A DNA stretch of 35,246 nt. Source: an uncultured Gammaproteobacteria bacterium (GTDB lineage: Bacteria > Pseudomonadota > Gammaproteobacteria > Arenicellales > CALHMG01). A program made the translations under genes and the position numbers. The notes beneath the pieces are model-generated. The model was not told where the DNA came from, did no database searches, and saw only the letters and a program-made list of their open reading frames with translations. Of this stretch, positions 6,345 to 15,943 are shown one piece after another (positions within the stretch are counted from its first letter, which is position 1; each line of letters opens with the position of its first letter). The stretch is from contig CALHMG010000269.1 in assembly GCA_938034705.1 (NCBI GenBank), positions 1 through 35,246 of the forward strand. The letters are read 5' to 3'.

Positions 6345-9190
6345 GACCGCATCCTCGTGCCTTTGGGGTCGTAGAACACGGGCTTGGTGACCTCGGCTTT
6401 AATCGACCGATCGAGGCCGGAGACCACGATCTCTTCACCGTGTCGTTGTTTGCCGTTTTTAAGCAGCGCCAGCGCTATCGGTCGATCGAGTGTCGGGCTG
6501 TAGCAGCTCGCGGTGACGTGACCCTGAAAGTCTCTCGAGCCTTCACGAGGAAGAAGCGCGCTGCCTTCTGCCACGACGAACTCGGGATCCTCGGGCAGTA
6601 ATCCGACGACGTGCTGACGGGGTATGTCGTGCTCCAGATCGCGCATCAGTGTTCGCTTGCCGATGAAGTCCGGTTTATCCATGTCGACGATCCAGCCGAG
6701 GCCAGCGTCGAACGGGTTGGTGATGTTGTCACCCTCGGTCCCGGCCGAAATAAACCCCTTTTCGATTCGAAGAACGGCGCTGGTCTCCGATCCAACTGGC
6801 GTGATGTCAAACGGTTTACCCGCCGCAATCAGAGCTTCCCACAGGGCGAGGGCATCGCGTCTTCGGGCGTTGATCTCAAAGCTGAGCTCCCCGGTGTAGC
6901 TGACGCGCGCGACGCGCGCCGCAACGCCGGCAACGTTGGCGGATTTCATCTGCATGAATTTGAAGTCACCTGACAGATCGATGTCGACGCCCGCGGACTG
7001 CAGAACCGCTCGGGACTGCGGCCCGCAAACACAAATGTTGGCCCATTGGCTGGTGACGTTGACGACATAAACTTTAAGGTGGGTAAGTTCGGTCTGCAGC
7101 AGACGTTCGATGTGCATCAGGACGCCGCTTGCCGCGCCCGTGCCGCAGGTCATCAACCAGTGGTCCTCCATCCGGAAAGTCACGCCATCATCGAGCAGGC
7201 GGCCGTCCTCGCGCAGCATCAAACCAAAGCGGCCGTGGCCCACTTTCAGATCATCGAACCGGTTGGTGTAAAGCAGATTAAGTAGTTGGGGCACGTCCGG
7301 TCCGTGCAGTTCGAACTTGCCGAGCGGGGTCGCGTCGTAAATGCCGGCGCCATTGCGGACAGCTATCGCGGCCCGGGCGATGGCACTGGCGTCAGATTCG
7401 CCCGGGTTCGGGAACCAGAACGGACGTCTGAAGTTAGCGCCGGCTTCGTTCATCGATGCGCCGTGTTCCAGGTTCCACGGCGTTATGGGCGTGTTGCGCG
7501 TGGGCAGAATGAGAGCGCCACGATCGGCGCCGCCCAGCGCACCGAAGCTTACGGGGGTAAACGGCGGGCGATAGGTCGTGGTGCCGATGTCGTCAGGGCG
7601 TTGCGCGAGCCGCTGGGCTACGACGCCAATCACGTTGGCGTTGCCCATCTTGCCCTGGTCCGTTGCCATACCTGCGGTGGTATAGCGCTTGACGTGCTCG
7701 ATGGACTGGAAGTTCTCACGAAGCGCGAGGTCGATGTCCGCCGTGGTGACATCGTTCTGATAGTCAACGAATGCCTTGCCCGTCGTGCCGTTGTGGCCCA
7801 CTTCCCACAACGCGTCGATGTCAAAGGTCTCGGTGTCGAAATCAAAGTCACCGTTACATGCACCGACGCTGCGTTCGTTTTGTACCGATTCGCCGGGTAC
7901 GAAAGCTGCGATGCGTTCGTCGTAGACAGGTTTGGCGCCCGAGTGTGAGTGCAGATGAACCAGCGGATTCCAGCCGCCCGACATGCACAGCAGATCACAG
8001 GCTTCGTCGCGTGTTCGCGTGAGATCTGAGCGAGACGCAATGGTGGCGTGGGCGACCTGCTTTTTGCCGGTAGCTTTGATCACCACTGAATTGGGATAGA
8101 CGGAGATGCCTCGAGTACGGCATGCAGCGATCAGGTCCTGCTCCGGCTCCGGACGAGCGTCGATGACTGCCCCGATCGTGATGCCTGCATCAGCCAGATC
8201 GAAAACTGCGCCGTACGCGGACGAGTTGTTTGTAAAGAACACCGCCCGCTGACCCGGCGCGACAGCGTATCGGTTGACGTAGGTGCGCGCGGCCGACGCG
8301 AGCATGACGCCCGGTCTGTCGTTGTTGACGAACACGAGAGGGCGCTCGACGGCGCCAGTTGCCAGGATCACTTCACGGGCTCTGACATGCCACAGTCTTT
8401 CGTAAATCCAGGGGGCGTCATCGGGTTGTCTTTGCACCGCGACCACGAGGTTGTGGTCGTAGTATCCGGTTGCCGTTGTGCGCGGAACGTAGTTGATGAG
8501 GTCAGCGGTCTGCGGGTCTGCAGCAAGTGCCTGTATGGCAGCGTGATTGCCATCACCTGACTTGACATCCAGCAGGTGACCGCCCGGGGTCTCCTGATCA
8601 TCAACCAGCATCACGCTTGCACCTGATTTTGCGGCCTCGAGCGCTGCCCGTAATCCGGCGGGTCCCGCGCCAATCACCAGCACATCGGTGTGGGCATAGC
8701 GTCGTTCATAACGTTTTTTTGCCGGGACTTTGGGCACCCGGCCAAGACCCGCGGCACGTCGGATCGCACCGGCATAGCGATCCCAGGGACCGGCCATGAA
8801 TGTCTTGTAGTAGAACCCGGCAGGCAGCAGTGGTGACAGCAGAGAATTGATCGCCCCCACGTCCAGGTTCGGATTCGGCCAGCAGTTGACGCTTGATACG
8901 TCGAGGCCGTGCGTGAGCTTGAGCGTTGTGGCCCGAACGTTGGGTTCAGAGAAGCCGGGATCGTCGGCGGTGCCATTGATCTGCACCAGTGCGTTGGTCT
9001 CTTCGCCGCCGGCCGTGACTATCCCCCGGGGGCGATGGTACTTGAAGCTGCGGCCAATCAGTCGAACGCCGTTGGCAAGCAACGCCGAGGCCAGCGTGTC
9101 ACCCGCGTATCCCTGATAACGTTTTCCGTTAAAGGTGAACTCGAGCGGCTGGTCTCTGTCGATCGATCCGCCGTGTTGCAGCCGCGTCAT
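6341..9190 (-). CDS. soxA: Sarcosine oxidase alpha subunit
   Basis: 949 residues. Domains in order: an N-terminal ferredoxin-like region (about 15-100, with GDTLASALLANG and RSFKYHRPRG, lacking the iron-sulfur cysteines as usual for SoxA); a two-dinucleotide-binding flavoprotein core, with GAGPAG at 174-179 binding NAD+; and a C-terminal aminomethyltransferase/GcvT-like half (about 590-949) that binds tetrahydrofolate. The complex oxidises sarcosine to glycine. The methyl carbon ends as 5,10-methylene-THF, or as formaldehyde without THF, and hydrogen peroxide is released. The length is close to that of known SoxA proteins. The soxD stop and soxA start overlap by one base (TAATG) and soxA overlaps soxG by four, so the operon is tightly coupled. 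Confidence 0.95.
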   Translation of the reverse strand: MTRLQHGGSIDRDQPLEFTFNGKRYQGYAGDTLASALLANGVRLIGRSFKYHRPRGIVTAGGEETNALVQINGTADDPGFSEPNVRATTLKLTHGLDVSSVNCWPNPNLDVGAINSLLSPLLPAGFYYKTFMAGPWDRYAGAIRRAAGLGRVPKVPAKKRYERRYAHTDVLVIGAGPAGLRAALEAAKSGASVMLVDDQETPGGHLLDVKSGDGNHAAIQALAADPQTADLINYVPRTTATGYYDHNLVVAVQRQPDDAPWIYERLWHVRAREVILATGAVERPLVFVNNDRPGVMLASAARTYVNRYAVAPGQRAVFFTNNSSAYGAVFDLADAGITIGAVIDARPEPEQDLIAACRTRGISVYPNSVVIKATGKKQVAHATIASRSDLTRTRDEACDLLCMSGGWNPLVHLHSHSGAKPVYDERIAAFVPGESVQNERSVGACNGDFDFDTETFDIDALWEVGHNGTTGKAFVDYQNDVTTADIDLALRENFQSIEHVKRYTTAGMATDQGKMGNANVIGVVAQRLAQRPDDIGTTTYRPPFTPVSFGALGGADRGALILPTRNTPITPWNLEHGASMNEAGANFRRPFWFPNPGESDASAIARAAIAVRNGAGIYDATPLGKFELHGPDVPQLLNLLYTNRFDDLKVGHGRFGLMLREDGRLLDDGVTFRMEDHWLMTCGTGAASGVLMHIERLLQTELTHLKVYVVNVTSQWANICVCGPQSRAVLQSAGVDIDLSGDFKFMQMKSANVAGVAARVARVSYTGELSFEINARRRDALALWEALIAAGKPFDITPVGSETSAVLRIEKGFISAGTEGDNITNPFDAGLGWIVDMDKPDFIGKRTLMRDLEHDIPRQHVVGLLPEDPEFVVAEGSALLPREGSRDFQGHVTASCYSPTLDRPIALALLKNGKQRHGEEIVVSGLDRSIKAEVTKPVFYDPKGTRMRS

Positions 9191-9444
9191 TAGCGATCGC
9201 TCTCAGGTGTGATGGCGTGGGTCACGGTGTTGCGCGTGATCCGGAACCACTTGGTGCAGCCCTGGGCATGCCACCACCACTCCAGTGATTCGCCTTTGGT
9301 GTTGTTGGAGTTGTAGACGTAGTCCACCCATTGTTCGGTAGAAGTGGACGTCGGGTCTGTCGGACGCTCGCGTTTCGCGTCGCCACCAAAAACAAACTCG
9401 TCTTCTTCTCGTTCGCCGCAAAAGGGGCAAGGGATGAGCAGCAT
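9190..9444 (-). CDS. soxD: Sarcosine oxidase delta subunit (zinc-binding)
   Basis: 84 residues. SoxD is a small zinc protein that stabilises the heterotetramer. The N-terminus holds the CPFCG zinc knuckle (C6, C9) and the C-terminal part has the further ligands in HAQGCTKWF, followed by the conserved tail RITRNTVTHAI. It lies 11 nt after soxB and shares one base with soxA. Confidence 0.95.
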   Translation of the reverse strand: MLLIPCPFCGEREEDEFVFGGDAKRERPTDPTSTSTEQWVDYVYNSNNTKGESLEWWWHAQGCTKWFRITRNTVTHAITPESDR

Positions 9445-9455
9445 GAATGGTCGTC

Positions 9456-10703
9456 TCAGTGGTTGGCGGAAACGCCGCCTTCAGGTACGAGCCTGCCGGA
9501 GTGGAAGCGGTCGAGACCGAGTTCGCCGGTCAGTACATGAGGTTCATCATTTGCGATCAGGTGCGCGAATGTTTTCGCGGCTGCCGGGGTAGTTTTGAAC
9601 CCTCCGCTGCCGGCAACGTCCACATAAAACCCTTTGACATCAGTTTTGGAAATGATCGGGCTGCCGTCGAAAGTCATGTCAAGCATGCCGGCCCAGTGAC
9701 GCAGCAGTTTAAGGCGTTCAAAACTGGGGAACACTTCAAGTACGGCTGCGGTTGCGTCCTCGATGATTGGAATGGTTCCGCGCTGAGCATAGGAGGGGTA
9801 AGGGTCTGCACCCTGTCCGATAACAATTTCACCTTTGTCAGACTGCATCAGGTAGGTGCCGTGGTAGCTGCGTATGACGATGATTTCGTTCAATACGGGT
9901 TTTATCGGCTCGCTCACCCAGGCCTGCAGCGGTTGCGTGACGATGGGCAGTCTGATTCCAGCCATGTCGGCGACCACGCTGCCGTGTCCGGCGACGGCCA
10001 TGGCCACTTTTTTCGCCTTGATAAAGCCTCTGTTGGTCTGAACGCCGGTGACGCCGCCATTTTCTCGCGCAATTCCGGTGACTTCGGTTTGCTGAAGGAT
10101 ATCGACACCCCGCGCGTCCGCCGCGCGCGCAAAGCCCCAGGCCACCGCATCGTGCCTGACCATGGACGCTCGGGGTTGATGGATAGCGCCGTGAATCGGC
10201 AAGCGCATGTCGTCCGGTGGATCAAAGATCGGTACTCGGCGCCTGACCTCGTCCAGCCCCATCATTCGGTACTTGGCGCCGTAGATGTGCATGGTGTTGG
10301 CCATCTGCATCTGCACGCGGTTTACGGCCGAACTCTGGATGAACGTGATCATGCCGCGTTCACTCACCATGAGATTGTAGTTAAGGTCTTTCGCGAGTTC
10401 GTGGTACAGATCGAGTGATTTCTCGTGAAACGGTACGCTCGCCTCGCGCAGAAAATTTGACCGAACGGTCATAGTGTTGCGTCCGGTGTTGCCGCCACCC
10501 AGCCAGCCTTTTTCAACGACCGCAACATTGGTGATGCCGTGGTCGCGCGCGAGATACCACGCGGCGCCAAGGCCGTGGCCACCGCCACCGATGATAACGA
10601 CGTCGTACTCTTTCTTCGGCGACGGGCTGCGCCAAACCTGCTGCCAGTTTTTGTGTCCCGTTAGGGCGTTGCGCGCCAGAGAGAATATTGAGTAGCGTTG
10701 CAT
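9456..10703 (-). CDS. soxB: Sarcosine oxidase beta subunit (FAD/FMN)
   Basis: 415 residues from the ATG at 10703, whose product begins MQRYSIFSLARNAL, the standard SoxB N-terminus. A GTG 45 nt earlier (10748) is in frame but adds no family sequence. The DAO-type dinucleotide fold starts at about residue 34, with GGGGHG at 39-44 for FAD. EKGWLGGGNTGRNT follows, and the C-terminal substrate domain ends with GSGGFKTTPAA. SoxB is the catalytic subunit: it holds non-covalent FAD, where sarcosine is oxidised, and shares covalent FMN with SoxA. It is the first gene of soxBDAG. The start lies 53 bp from the divergent Rieske gene, so the two probably share one regulatory region. Confidence 0.95.
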   Translation of the reverse strand: MQRYSIFSLARNALTGHKNWQQVWRSPSPKKEYDVVIIGGGGHGLGAAWYLARDHGITNVAVVEKGWLGGGNTGRNTMTVRSNFLREASVPFHEKSLDLYHELAKDLNYNLMVSERGMITFIQSSAVNRVQMQMANTMHIYGAKYRMMGLDEVRRRVPIFDPPDDMRLPIHGAIHQPRASMVRHDAVAWGFARAADARGVDILQQTEVTGIARENGGVTGVQTNRGFIKAKKVAMAVAGHGSVVADMAGIRLPIVTQPLQAWVSEPIKPVLNEIIVIRSYHGTYLMQSDKGEIVIGQGADPYPSYAQRGTIPIIEDATAAVLEVFPSFERLKLLRHWAGMLDMTFDGSPIISKTDVKGFYVDVAGSGGFKTTPAAAKTFAHLIANDEPHVLTGELGLDRFHSGRLVPEGGVSANH

Positions 10704-10756
10704 CGTTGACGTGTTAATAATGGGAAACCGATCAGGACCCACTATCACACAATCCC

Positions 10757-12106
10757 ATGACCACCGACCAGCTTAAGTATCAGGGACACGCTCGGGTTTC
10801 ATTTAGGGCCGAAGATCCTGAGCTCACACACACCGGGCCGCGCACACCGGCAGGCGAATATTTCAGGCGTCACTGGCTGCCTGTTGCGATGACTGAACAG
10901 GTCAGCGAAACGCCGCTGGCGCTGGAGATTCTCGGTGAGGCGCTGGTCATCTTCAAAGATCTCTCGGGCAGAATCGGTCTGCTGCACCGCCAGTGTGCGC
11001 ATCGCCGCGCGTCACTTGAATACGGCATCGTTGCCGAGAACGGTATTCGCTGCTGTTATCACGGTTGGCTTTTTGACATTGACGGCACAATCCTTGAGGT
11101 GCCCGGTGAGCCCGAAGGCAGTTCGATCCCGGATACGATCTGTCAGGGCGCTTATCCCGTTCGCGAATATCAGGGTCTTGTGTTCGCGTATATGGGGCCG
11201 TCAGATACGGTTCCTGATTTTCCGGTTTACGACACGATGGACCAAAAAGGTGTCGCCAACGAAATGGTGCCTTACTACATCGACTATCCGTGTAACTGGT
11301 TGCAGGTTGCCGAGAACCCGATGGACCCTTTTCACAGCGTGTTTCTGCATACGCGAGTGACCCGCGCGCACTTCAATCCGGCGTGGGGCGAGATGCCGGT
11401 GGTGGACTGGCATCGTATGAAGGGCGATACCGGAATTTATCTGACCAACGCCCGGATGTGGCAGAACTATCTGTGGGTTCGCACGGCGGAGGTGTTTTTG
11501 CCCATGGTCGCCCAGCCGCCGGACATTTATCAGAATCCGGACAAGGAAAAGTTTTTTCCGCGTGTGGGAATAACCAAGTGGACGGTTCCGGTTAACGACC
11601 ATGCGTGCAAGATCATTGCCTGGCGACATTTCAACGACACCCTGGACGCCGATGGCAAAGGCGATCGCGCCAGTGTCGGTGCGAACAAAATTGACTTTGT
11701 GGGTCAGACCGGCGTTGAGCGAAGTTACGAAGAAGGGCAGAAGATGCCGGGTGACTACGAAGCGCAGGTTTCCCAGGGCAGCATTACCGTGCACGCAGAC
11801 GAGCACCTGGGGCACACAGACTACGGCGTCGCGCGTTATCGGGCGATGCTGAAAAAGGCCATTCGCAAAGTTGAAAGTGGTGGCGGGGTAGCTGCGCCTT
11901 CTCTGAATGACGATGGCACCATCCCGACGATGGCCGGCGATGTCATTGTCGAAGCCAGCAAGCTCGATCCCGACGATCGCGAAACCCGTCGAAAACTCGC
12001 AACTCAGATCGGCGAAATCGTTCAGAGCACCCTCGGGCTGTCTGAAGGCTCAAGGGCTGATGAGATCGAAAGGCAGGTGCGGGATCTGATGGCGCCGTAT
12101 CGTTAG
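10757..12106 (+). CDS. Rieske non-heme iron oxygenase, phthalate dioxygenase-like alpha subunit
   Basis: 449 residues. The N-terminal Rieske domain binds a [2Fe-2S] cluster through C80-x-H82 and C99-x2-H102 (CAHRR and CCYHGW). The catalytic domain carries the mononuclear iron site in AENPMDPFHSVFLH: H193 and H198 are the histidine ligands and D190 the bridging Asp. RRHWLPVAM near the start is typical of the phthalate 4,5-dioxygenase and O/N-demethylase branch. Such enzymes hydroxylate or demethylate using electrons from a separate reductase, and none is encoded in this window. The gene is divergent from soxB, which hints at a role ahead of sarcosine oxidase, perhaps N-demethylation, but a cyclic or aromatic substrate is just as typical of the family. 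I see no clear ribosome site before the ATG. Confidence 0.9.
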   Translation: MTTDQLKYQGHARVSFRAEDPELTHTGPRTPAGEYFRRHWLPVAMTEQVSETPLALEILGEALVIFKDLSGRIGLLHRQCAHRRASLEYGIVAENGIRCCYHGWLFDIDGTILEVPGEPEGSSIPDTICQGAYPVREYQGLVFAYMGPSDTVPDFPVYDTMDQKGVANEMVPYYIDYPCNWLQVAENPMDPFHSVFLHTRVTRAHFNPAWGEMPVVDWHRMKGDTGIYLTNARMWQNYLWVRTAEVFLPMVAQPPDIYQNPDKEKFFPRVGITKWTVPVNDHACKIIAWRHFNDTLDADGKGDRASVGANKIDFVGQTGVERSYEEGQKMPGDYEAQVSQGSITVHADEHLGHTDYGVARYRAMLKKAIRKVESGGGVAAPSLNDDGTIPTMAGDVIVEASKLDPDDRETRRKLATQIGEIVQSTLGLSEGSRADEIERQVRDLMAPYR

Positions 12107-12123
12107 CGTTCGTCGCGTTAACG
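12101..12123. terminator. Hairpin between convergent Rieske and desaturase genes
   Basis: CGTTAGCG and CGC-GT-TAACG can pair (8 bp with a 2-nt bulge) around TTCGT, with the Rieske stop codon in the left arm. No T-run follows on either strand, so it would be a weak or factor-dependent bidirectional terminator at best. Confidence 0.3.
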
Positions 12124-12175
12124 GTCTTGCGTCCACTACTTAGCCGGGGTCTGCGTACCTGGTTAGATGTCGGGG

Positions 12176-13150
12176 TTATGGATCCGTCGCGGCCGGCATC
12201 GCATCTCTGATTTGTCGATGTGCCGCAAAATATCCCGCGGTCTGTGGGAGCGCGGCACCGATCCTTGCGTGCAGGGCCGGTAGCGCGTGAAAGGGCACCG
12301 ACGGCGCAAAGTGGTGCTCGGCATGATAGTTCATGTTCCAGCACACCATCTGAAATGGCCACGGCACGTGATTCGTTCGGGTGTTTTTGGTCAGGTCACC
12401 GGTTGCCGGCATGCCGACGTGTTCGGTCATGCGGATGAAACGCATGCAGGGTTCTGCCAGCAGCAGCGGTCCAATCCAGAGGTAAAGCGGCCACAGCCAG
12501 CCAAAGGCAAGTGACGCGACCAGAACCAGCGCGTAGATCCCGCAAATAATGCGCGCTTCGCGAACGACATCGCCTCTGATTGATGGCGGCAAAAACGCCT
12601 CTTCGGATTCTGGGATAGTTCCGGCGGCATGGATAAACAACGCTTTGAACTGCGAGTACCAGTAGGGCAGTGCGCTGAGATACAGCAGGTAGCCCGGTAG
12701 CGACTGAGGTAGCGGAACCCGCTGTGGATCCTTTGAGCCATGCTGGGTGTAGGTGTGGTGCTGCGTGTGCTCATGCTGGAAGTATCGTGGACCCAGATTG
12801 ATGACGACACCGCAGTACCATGCCGCCCAGTCGTTGAACCGCCGGGTCTTGAACGCAGTCATATGTGCGCATTCGTGCTGCAGTGAAAACAGATGCACGA
12901 GCAGGAAGCCATGCACGAACATCGCCGGCAACAGCCATCCGGTGTTCAGTGCCATCACAACGCCAAATCCGGTGCACAGATGCACCATCAGCAGGACCGT
13001 GGTCCGAATCAGTGCGGGGAGATCCTTTCGCACCATGAAGCTTCGGAGTTCTGACGCACCGATCACGGTTTTGTCAGCGAACGCGCGGTCTTCCTCCGCG
13101 GTTTTGTCCGCGGTATCGCAGGGTGAGTTCAGACGCGGTGAGTCAGCCAT
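12176..13150 (-). CDS. Membrane fatty acid desaturase/hydroxylase-family di-iron protein
   Basis: 324 residues with about five hydrophobic stretches. All three histidine boxes of the membrane desaturase family are present: H92-ECAH-96, H126-EHTQHH-132 and H276-AEHH-280 (preceded by WNMNY). They bind two irons and activate O2 to desaturate or hydroxylate a lipid-like substrate in the inner membrane. A further conserved HV lies in MTEHVGMP (about 241-248). It is convergent with the Rieske gene (69 bp apart) and divergent from the ABC importer operon (53 bp). The substrate is not evident. Relatives include fatty acid desaturases, alkane hydroxylases and sterol or carotenoid modifiers. Rieske and desaturase enzymes may draw on the same ferredoxin pool, but that is speculation. 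Confidence 0.87.
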   Translation of the reverse strand: MADSPRLNSPCDTADKTAEEDRAFADKTVIGASELRSFMVRKDLPALIRTTVLLMVHLCTGFGVVMALNTGWLLPAMFVHGFLLVHLFSLQHECAHMTAFKTRRFNDWAAWYCGVVINLGPRYFQHEHTQHHTYTQHGSKDPQRVPLPQSLPGYLLYLSALPYWYSQFKALFIHAAGTIPESEEAFLPPSIRGDVVREARIICGIYALVLVASLAFGWLWPLYLWIGPLLLAEPCMRFIRMTEHVGMPATGDLTKNTRTNHVPWPFQMVCWNMNYHAEHHFAPSVPFHALPALHARIGAALPQTAGYFAAHRQIRDAMPAATDP

Positions 13151-13203
13151 AACATCGTGCAGTCTCGCATAACCCGTTACCGGTTGCGATATAGTGAAGC
13201 TCT

Positions 13204-14025
13204 ATGATCGATCGCGGCGCCCAGTTTGAATTAACCCGCAACCGGCCCTGGTGGCGCGGCACGACCTTCGACATCGTCTCCTTCATACTGGGCTGTGTCT
13301 TTCTCGCCTGGATTGTCTATCGCGGCGCCGCGAGCATGGGTTACAACTGGCAGTGGTATCGCGTCCCCCAGTACATCTACAAAGTCGTTGATGGTGAGTT
13401 TATCTGGGGAGCCTTGATGCGCGGGCTCATGGTGACGCTGGAGATCGCGCTGTATAGCGCGGTCCTGATGATAGTCATCGGTCTGGTCACAACCCTGCTG
13501 CGCCTGTCCAGGTCGTTCTCGGGCAACCTGCTCGCGACGATCTATCTGGAAATCATCCGTAACACACCGCTGCTCGTGCAGATGTTTGTGTTCTATTTTG
13601 TTATCGGTCCAATTTTTGGCATCGATCGCTTCTGGGTCGCTGTGCTTGGGCTGGCATTTTTTGAAGGGGCGTTTGCGGCCGAGATCATTCGAGCGGGAAT
13701 CCTGTCGGTGCCCAAGGGGCAGTGGGAGGCCGCGAATGCGACGGGTCTTGGACCCGTTGCGATTTACAGACGGGTCGTGCTGCCGCAGGCCATTCCGTTG
13801 ATGCTGCCACCGATGACCGGGTTGCTGGTCAACCTAATAAAAAACTCTGCCATCGTCAGCGTAATTGCCGTCTTCGACTTAACGACCGAAGGGCGGAATA
13901 TCATTGCCGATACGTACATGAGCTTCGAAATCTGGTTCACGGTAGCGCTGATTTATCTCAGTATTACGATACCGTTATCGCTGTTCGTTGGCATGCTGGA
14001 ACGGCGGGTACAACAACGCTCATGA
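13204..14025 (+). CDS. Amino-acid-type ABC importer permease (HisM/GltK-like), first subunit
   Basis: 273 residues, inner-membrane permease of the polar amino acid uptake (PAAT) family. After an N-terminal helix and a periplasmic loop come the core helices. The ATPase-contacting EAA loop is clear: EIIRAGILSVPKGQWEAA followed by LPQAIPLMLPP and NLIKNSAIVS. It is the first gene of a five-gene operon (permease, binding protein, permease, ATPase, deacylase). It starts only 53 bp from the divergent desaturase gene, so the operon promoter must lie in that gap or within the desaturase's 5' end. Confidence 0.93.
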   Translation: MIDRGAQFELTRNRPWWRGTTFDIVSFILGCVFLAWIVYRGAASMGYNWQWYRVPQYIYKVVDGEFIWGALMRGLMVTLEIALYSAVLMIVIGLVTTLLRLSRSFSGNLLATIYLEIIRNTPLLVQMFVFYFVIGPIFGIDRFWVAVLGLAFFEGAFAAEIIRAGILSVPKGQWEAANATGLGPVAIYRRVVLPQAIPLMLPPMTGLLVNLIKNSAIVSVIAVFDLTTEGRNIIADTYMSFEIWFTVALIYLSITIPLSLFVGMLERRVQQRS

Positions 14026-14108
14026 GATTTACCAGTTTTATCGCAAGGCATTTGTCTTTTCAATCCAACAAAACATTCATGACTAAAACACAGCAAAGGG
14101 GACTTTCA

Positions 14109-14948
14109 ATGAATCGTTTCAAACATTTACTGCTGGCGGTTGCCGCGACGGCGATGTTGTCGCCGGTCGTGTCGTCAGCGCAGGGCACGCAGCAGGCGCT
14201 GTCCAAGGAAAGCGCGCTTGAGGCCATCAAAAAGCGCGGCACGCTGAAAGTGGGCATGGCCACATTCGTGCCATGGGCGATGCGTAACAAGGCCGGCGAT
14301 CTCATCGGGTTTGAGATCGATGTCGCGACCAAAGTTGCCGAAGACATGGGCATGAAGGTTGAGTTTGTTCCAACCGCGTGGGACGGAATTATTCCGGCCC
14401 TGATCGCAGGAAAATTCGACGTCATCATTGGTGGCATGAGTATCACGGCCAAACGAAACCTGACCGTGAACTTCACCGTCCCCTACGCGCACTCTGGACA
14501 GGGTGTTGCCGCCAACATCAAACTGGCCAAAGACCTCAAGTGGCCGGATGACTACAACAGCAGCAAAGTGACTTTTGCGTGCCGCCGCGGAGCGACGCCG
14601 TGCACAGCGGTTGCAAAGTTCTTTCCAAAAGCGACGGTGCGACAGTTTGATGACGATGCCCAGGCCTTTCAGGAAGTCATTAACGGTAACGCCCATGCGG
14701 TCGTGTCCAGCCAGCCCAAGCCAAACTTCTATCGCATCGACAATCCGGACAAGATTTTTGATCCGGCCGACGGTGCGAACCTGACCAAGGGCGACGAAGC
14801 GTTTGCGCTGCGTAAGGGTGACCCGGATTCACTGAACTTCTTCTCCAACTGGATCACGGTTAACACCAGTAACGGCTGGCTTGCCGAGCGTCACAAGTAC
14901 TGGTTTGGCTCACGTGACTGGGCTGATCAGGTCGAGATGAAGCAATAG
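14109..14948 (+). CDS. Amino-acid-type periplasmic binding protein (SBP family 3)
   Basis: 279 residues. The start is the ATG at 14109, which has AAGGGGA about 7 nt upstream and opens directly into a signal peptide (MNRFKHLLLAVAATAML, cleavage near SSAQG). The mature domain opens with the family signature KRGTLKVGMATFVPWA, then GFEIDVATKVAEDMG. SITAKRNLTVNF includes the arginine that usually binds the substrate alpha-carboxylate. Two cysteines in FACRRGATPC may form a disulfide. It is the receptor for the two permeases around it. Its place between the permease genes is unusual, since in most PAAT operons it is at one end. The ligand may be an N-acylated or otherwise modified amino acid, given the deacylase at the operon's end. 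Confidence 0.93.
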   Translation: MNRFKHLLLAVAATAMLSPVVSSAQGTQQALSKESALEAIKKRGTLKVGMATFVPWAMRNKAGDLIGFEIDVATKVAEDMGMKVEFVPTAWDGIIPALIAGKFDVIIGGMSITAKRNLTVNFTVPYAHSGQGVAANIKLAKDLKWPDDYNSSKVTFACRRGATPCTAVAKFFPKATVRQFDDDAQAFQEVINGNAHAVVSSQPKPNFYRIDNPDKIFDPADGANLTKGDEAFALRKGDPDSLNFFSNWITVNTSNGWLAERHKYWFGSRDWADQVEMKQ

Positions 14949-15033
14949 TCTTCGGCGCATCCGCGCAGCTTGCGACCGTCAAACGGGCGGTCGCAACGCC
15001 TGCTCGGTGTCTGTTGATGCTGGCACGCCTTAA

Positions 15034-15930
15034 GTGATTTCGCCGCATACCAAAATCAAGCGCACTGTCGGTGCGCTTGATGTCGTTATACTGGTGCTGG
15101 CGCTCGCGCTCGGAGCCTATGTCTACTACCGCGTCGACACGGTGCTGGCCTACAACTGGAGCTGGGATTTTCTGCCGGGATATTTCATCCGTCAGGATGA
15201 GCAAAGCGGTAGCTGGATCGCCAATATCCTGCTGATCGGGCTCGTTACAACGATCAGGCTCGCGTTCTGGAGCATGATTCTCGCCGCCATTCTTGGCGCG
15301 ATTCTTGGCGTCATGCGCACGTCCACAAGACTGCTGCCAAGACTCTTCAGTCGCGTATACGTAGAGCTGATTCGTAACGTACCGCCACTGGTTTTCTTTT
15401 TCATATTCTATTTCTTTATCAGCAGTCAGCTGATGCCGGCGCTCGGTATCTCCGACTTCGCACGAAACATGTCACCCGAGAACGAAAAGTGGGTGTCGAT
15501 ACTGTTTGGTCAACCAAAGCTGCTCGAGAACGTGATTTCGGGAATCATCTGTCTCGCGTTCTTCGAGGCTGCCTACATCGCCGAAATCGTCAGAGCGGGT
15601 ATCGAAGCGGTGCCCAAGCAGCAATACGAGGCCGGACTGAGCGTTGGCCTTTCGAGATTTTCCCTGCTCAAGTCAGTGGTCATGCCCCAGGCGTTGCAAA
15701 AGGTCCTGCCGCCTCTGGCCAACCAGTTCATCACGTTGATCAAGGATTCCAGCATCGTTTCGCTCATTTCGATTCAGGAGTTGACCTTCCTCGGTCAGGA
15801 GGTGGCGGTATCTACGTCAAAGTTCTTCGAAACCTGGATATTTGTAGCGGTGCTCTACTTTGTTATCTGCTACGCGCTTGCGCTGCTGTTCGGTTTTCTG
15901 GAGCGTCGTGGCAGCAGCAGTCAACGTTGA
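15034..15930 (+). CDS. Amino-acid-type ABC importer permease, second subunit
   Basis: 298 residues, partner of the permease at 13204. The EAA loop is [18 protein letters not shown] followed by [11 protein letters not shown] and [10 protein letters not shown]. It carries a longer periplasmic segment between the first two helices and an insertion around [13 protein letters not shown]. The start is GTG 15034, directly preceded by an in-frame TAA, so it is the first possible start; no good ribosome site is seen. The two permeases are clearly paralogous and should form the heterodimeric channel. Confidence 0.92.
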   Translation: MISPHTKIKRTVGALDVVILVLALALGAYVYYRVDTVLAYNWSWDFLPGYFIRQDEQSGSWIANILLIGLVTTIRLAFWSMILAAILGAILGVMRTSTRLLPRLFSRVYVELIRNVPPLVFFFIFYFFISSQLMPALGISDFARNMSPENEKWVSILFGQPKLLENVISGIICLAFFEAAYIAEIVRAGIEAVPKQQYEAGLSVGLSRFSLLKSVVMPQALQKVLPPLANQFITLIKDSSIVSLISIQELTFLGQEVAVSTSKFFETWIFVAVLYFVICYALALLFGFLERRGSSSQR

Positions 15931-15943
15931 CGGGTGCAACAAG

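Noticed and set aside
6611-8040. Several long plus-strand frames across soxA
   Set aside because: They are mirror frames of a well-supported coding gene, with no family signatures or ribosome sites.
9447-10418. A 323-codon plus-strand frame opposite soxB
   Set aside because: It is long only because of GC-rich antisense codon bias; its translation is His- and Arg-rich without recognisable domains, while soxB is unambiguous.
10706-10711. TTGACG as a -35 element for the Rieske gene
   Set aside because: No -10-like hexamer is found at 16-18 bp downstream.
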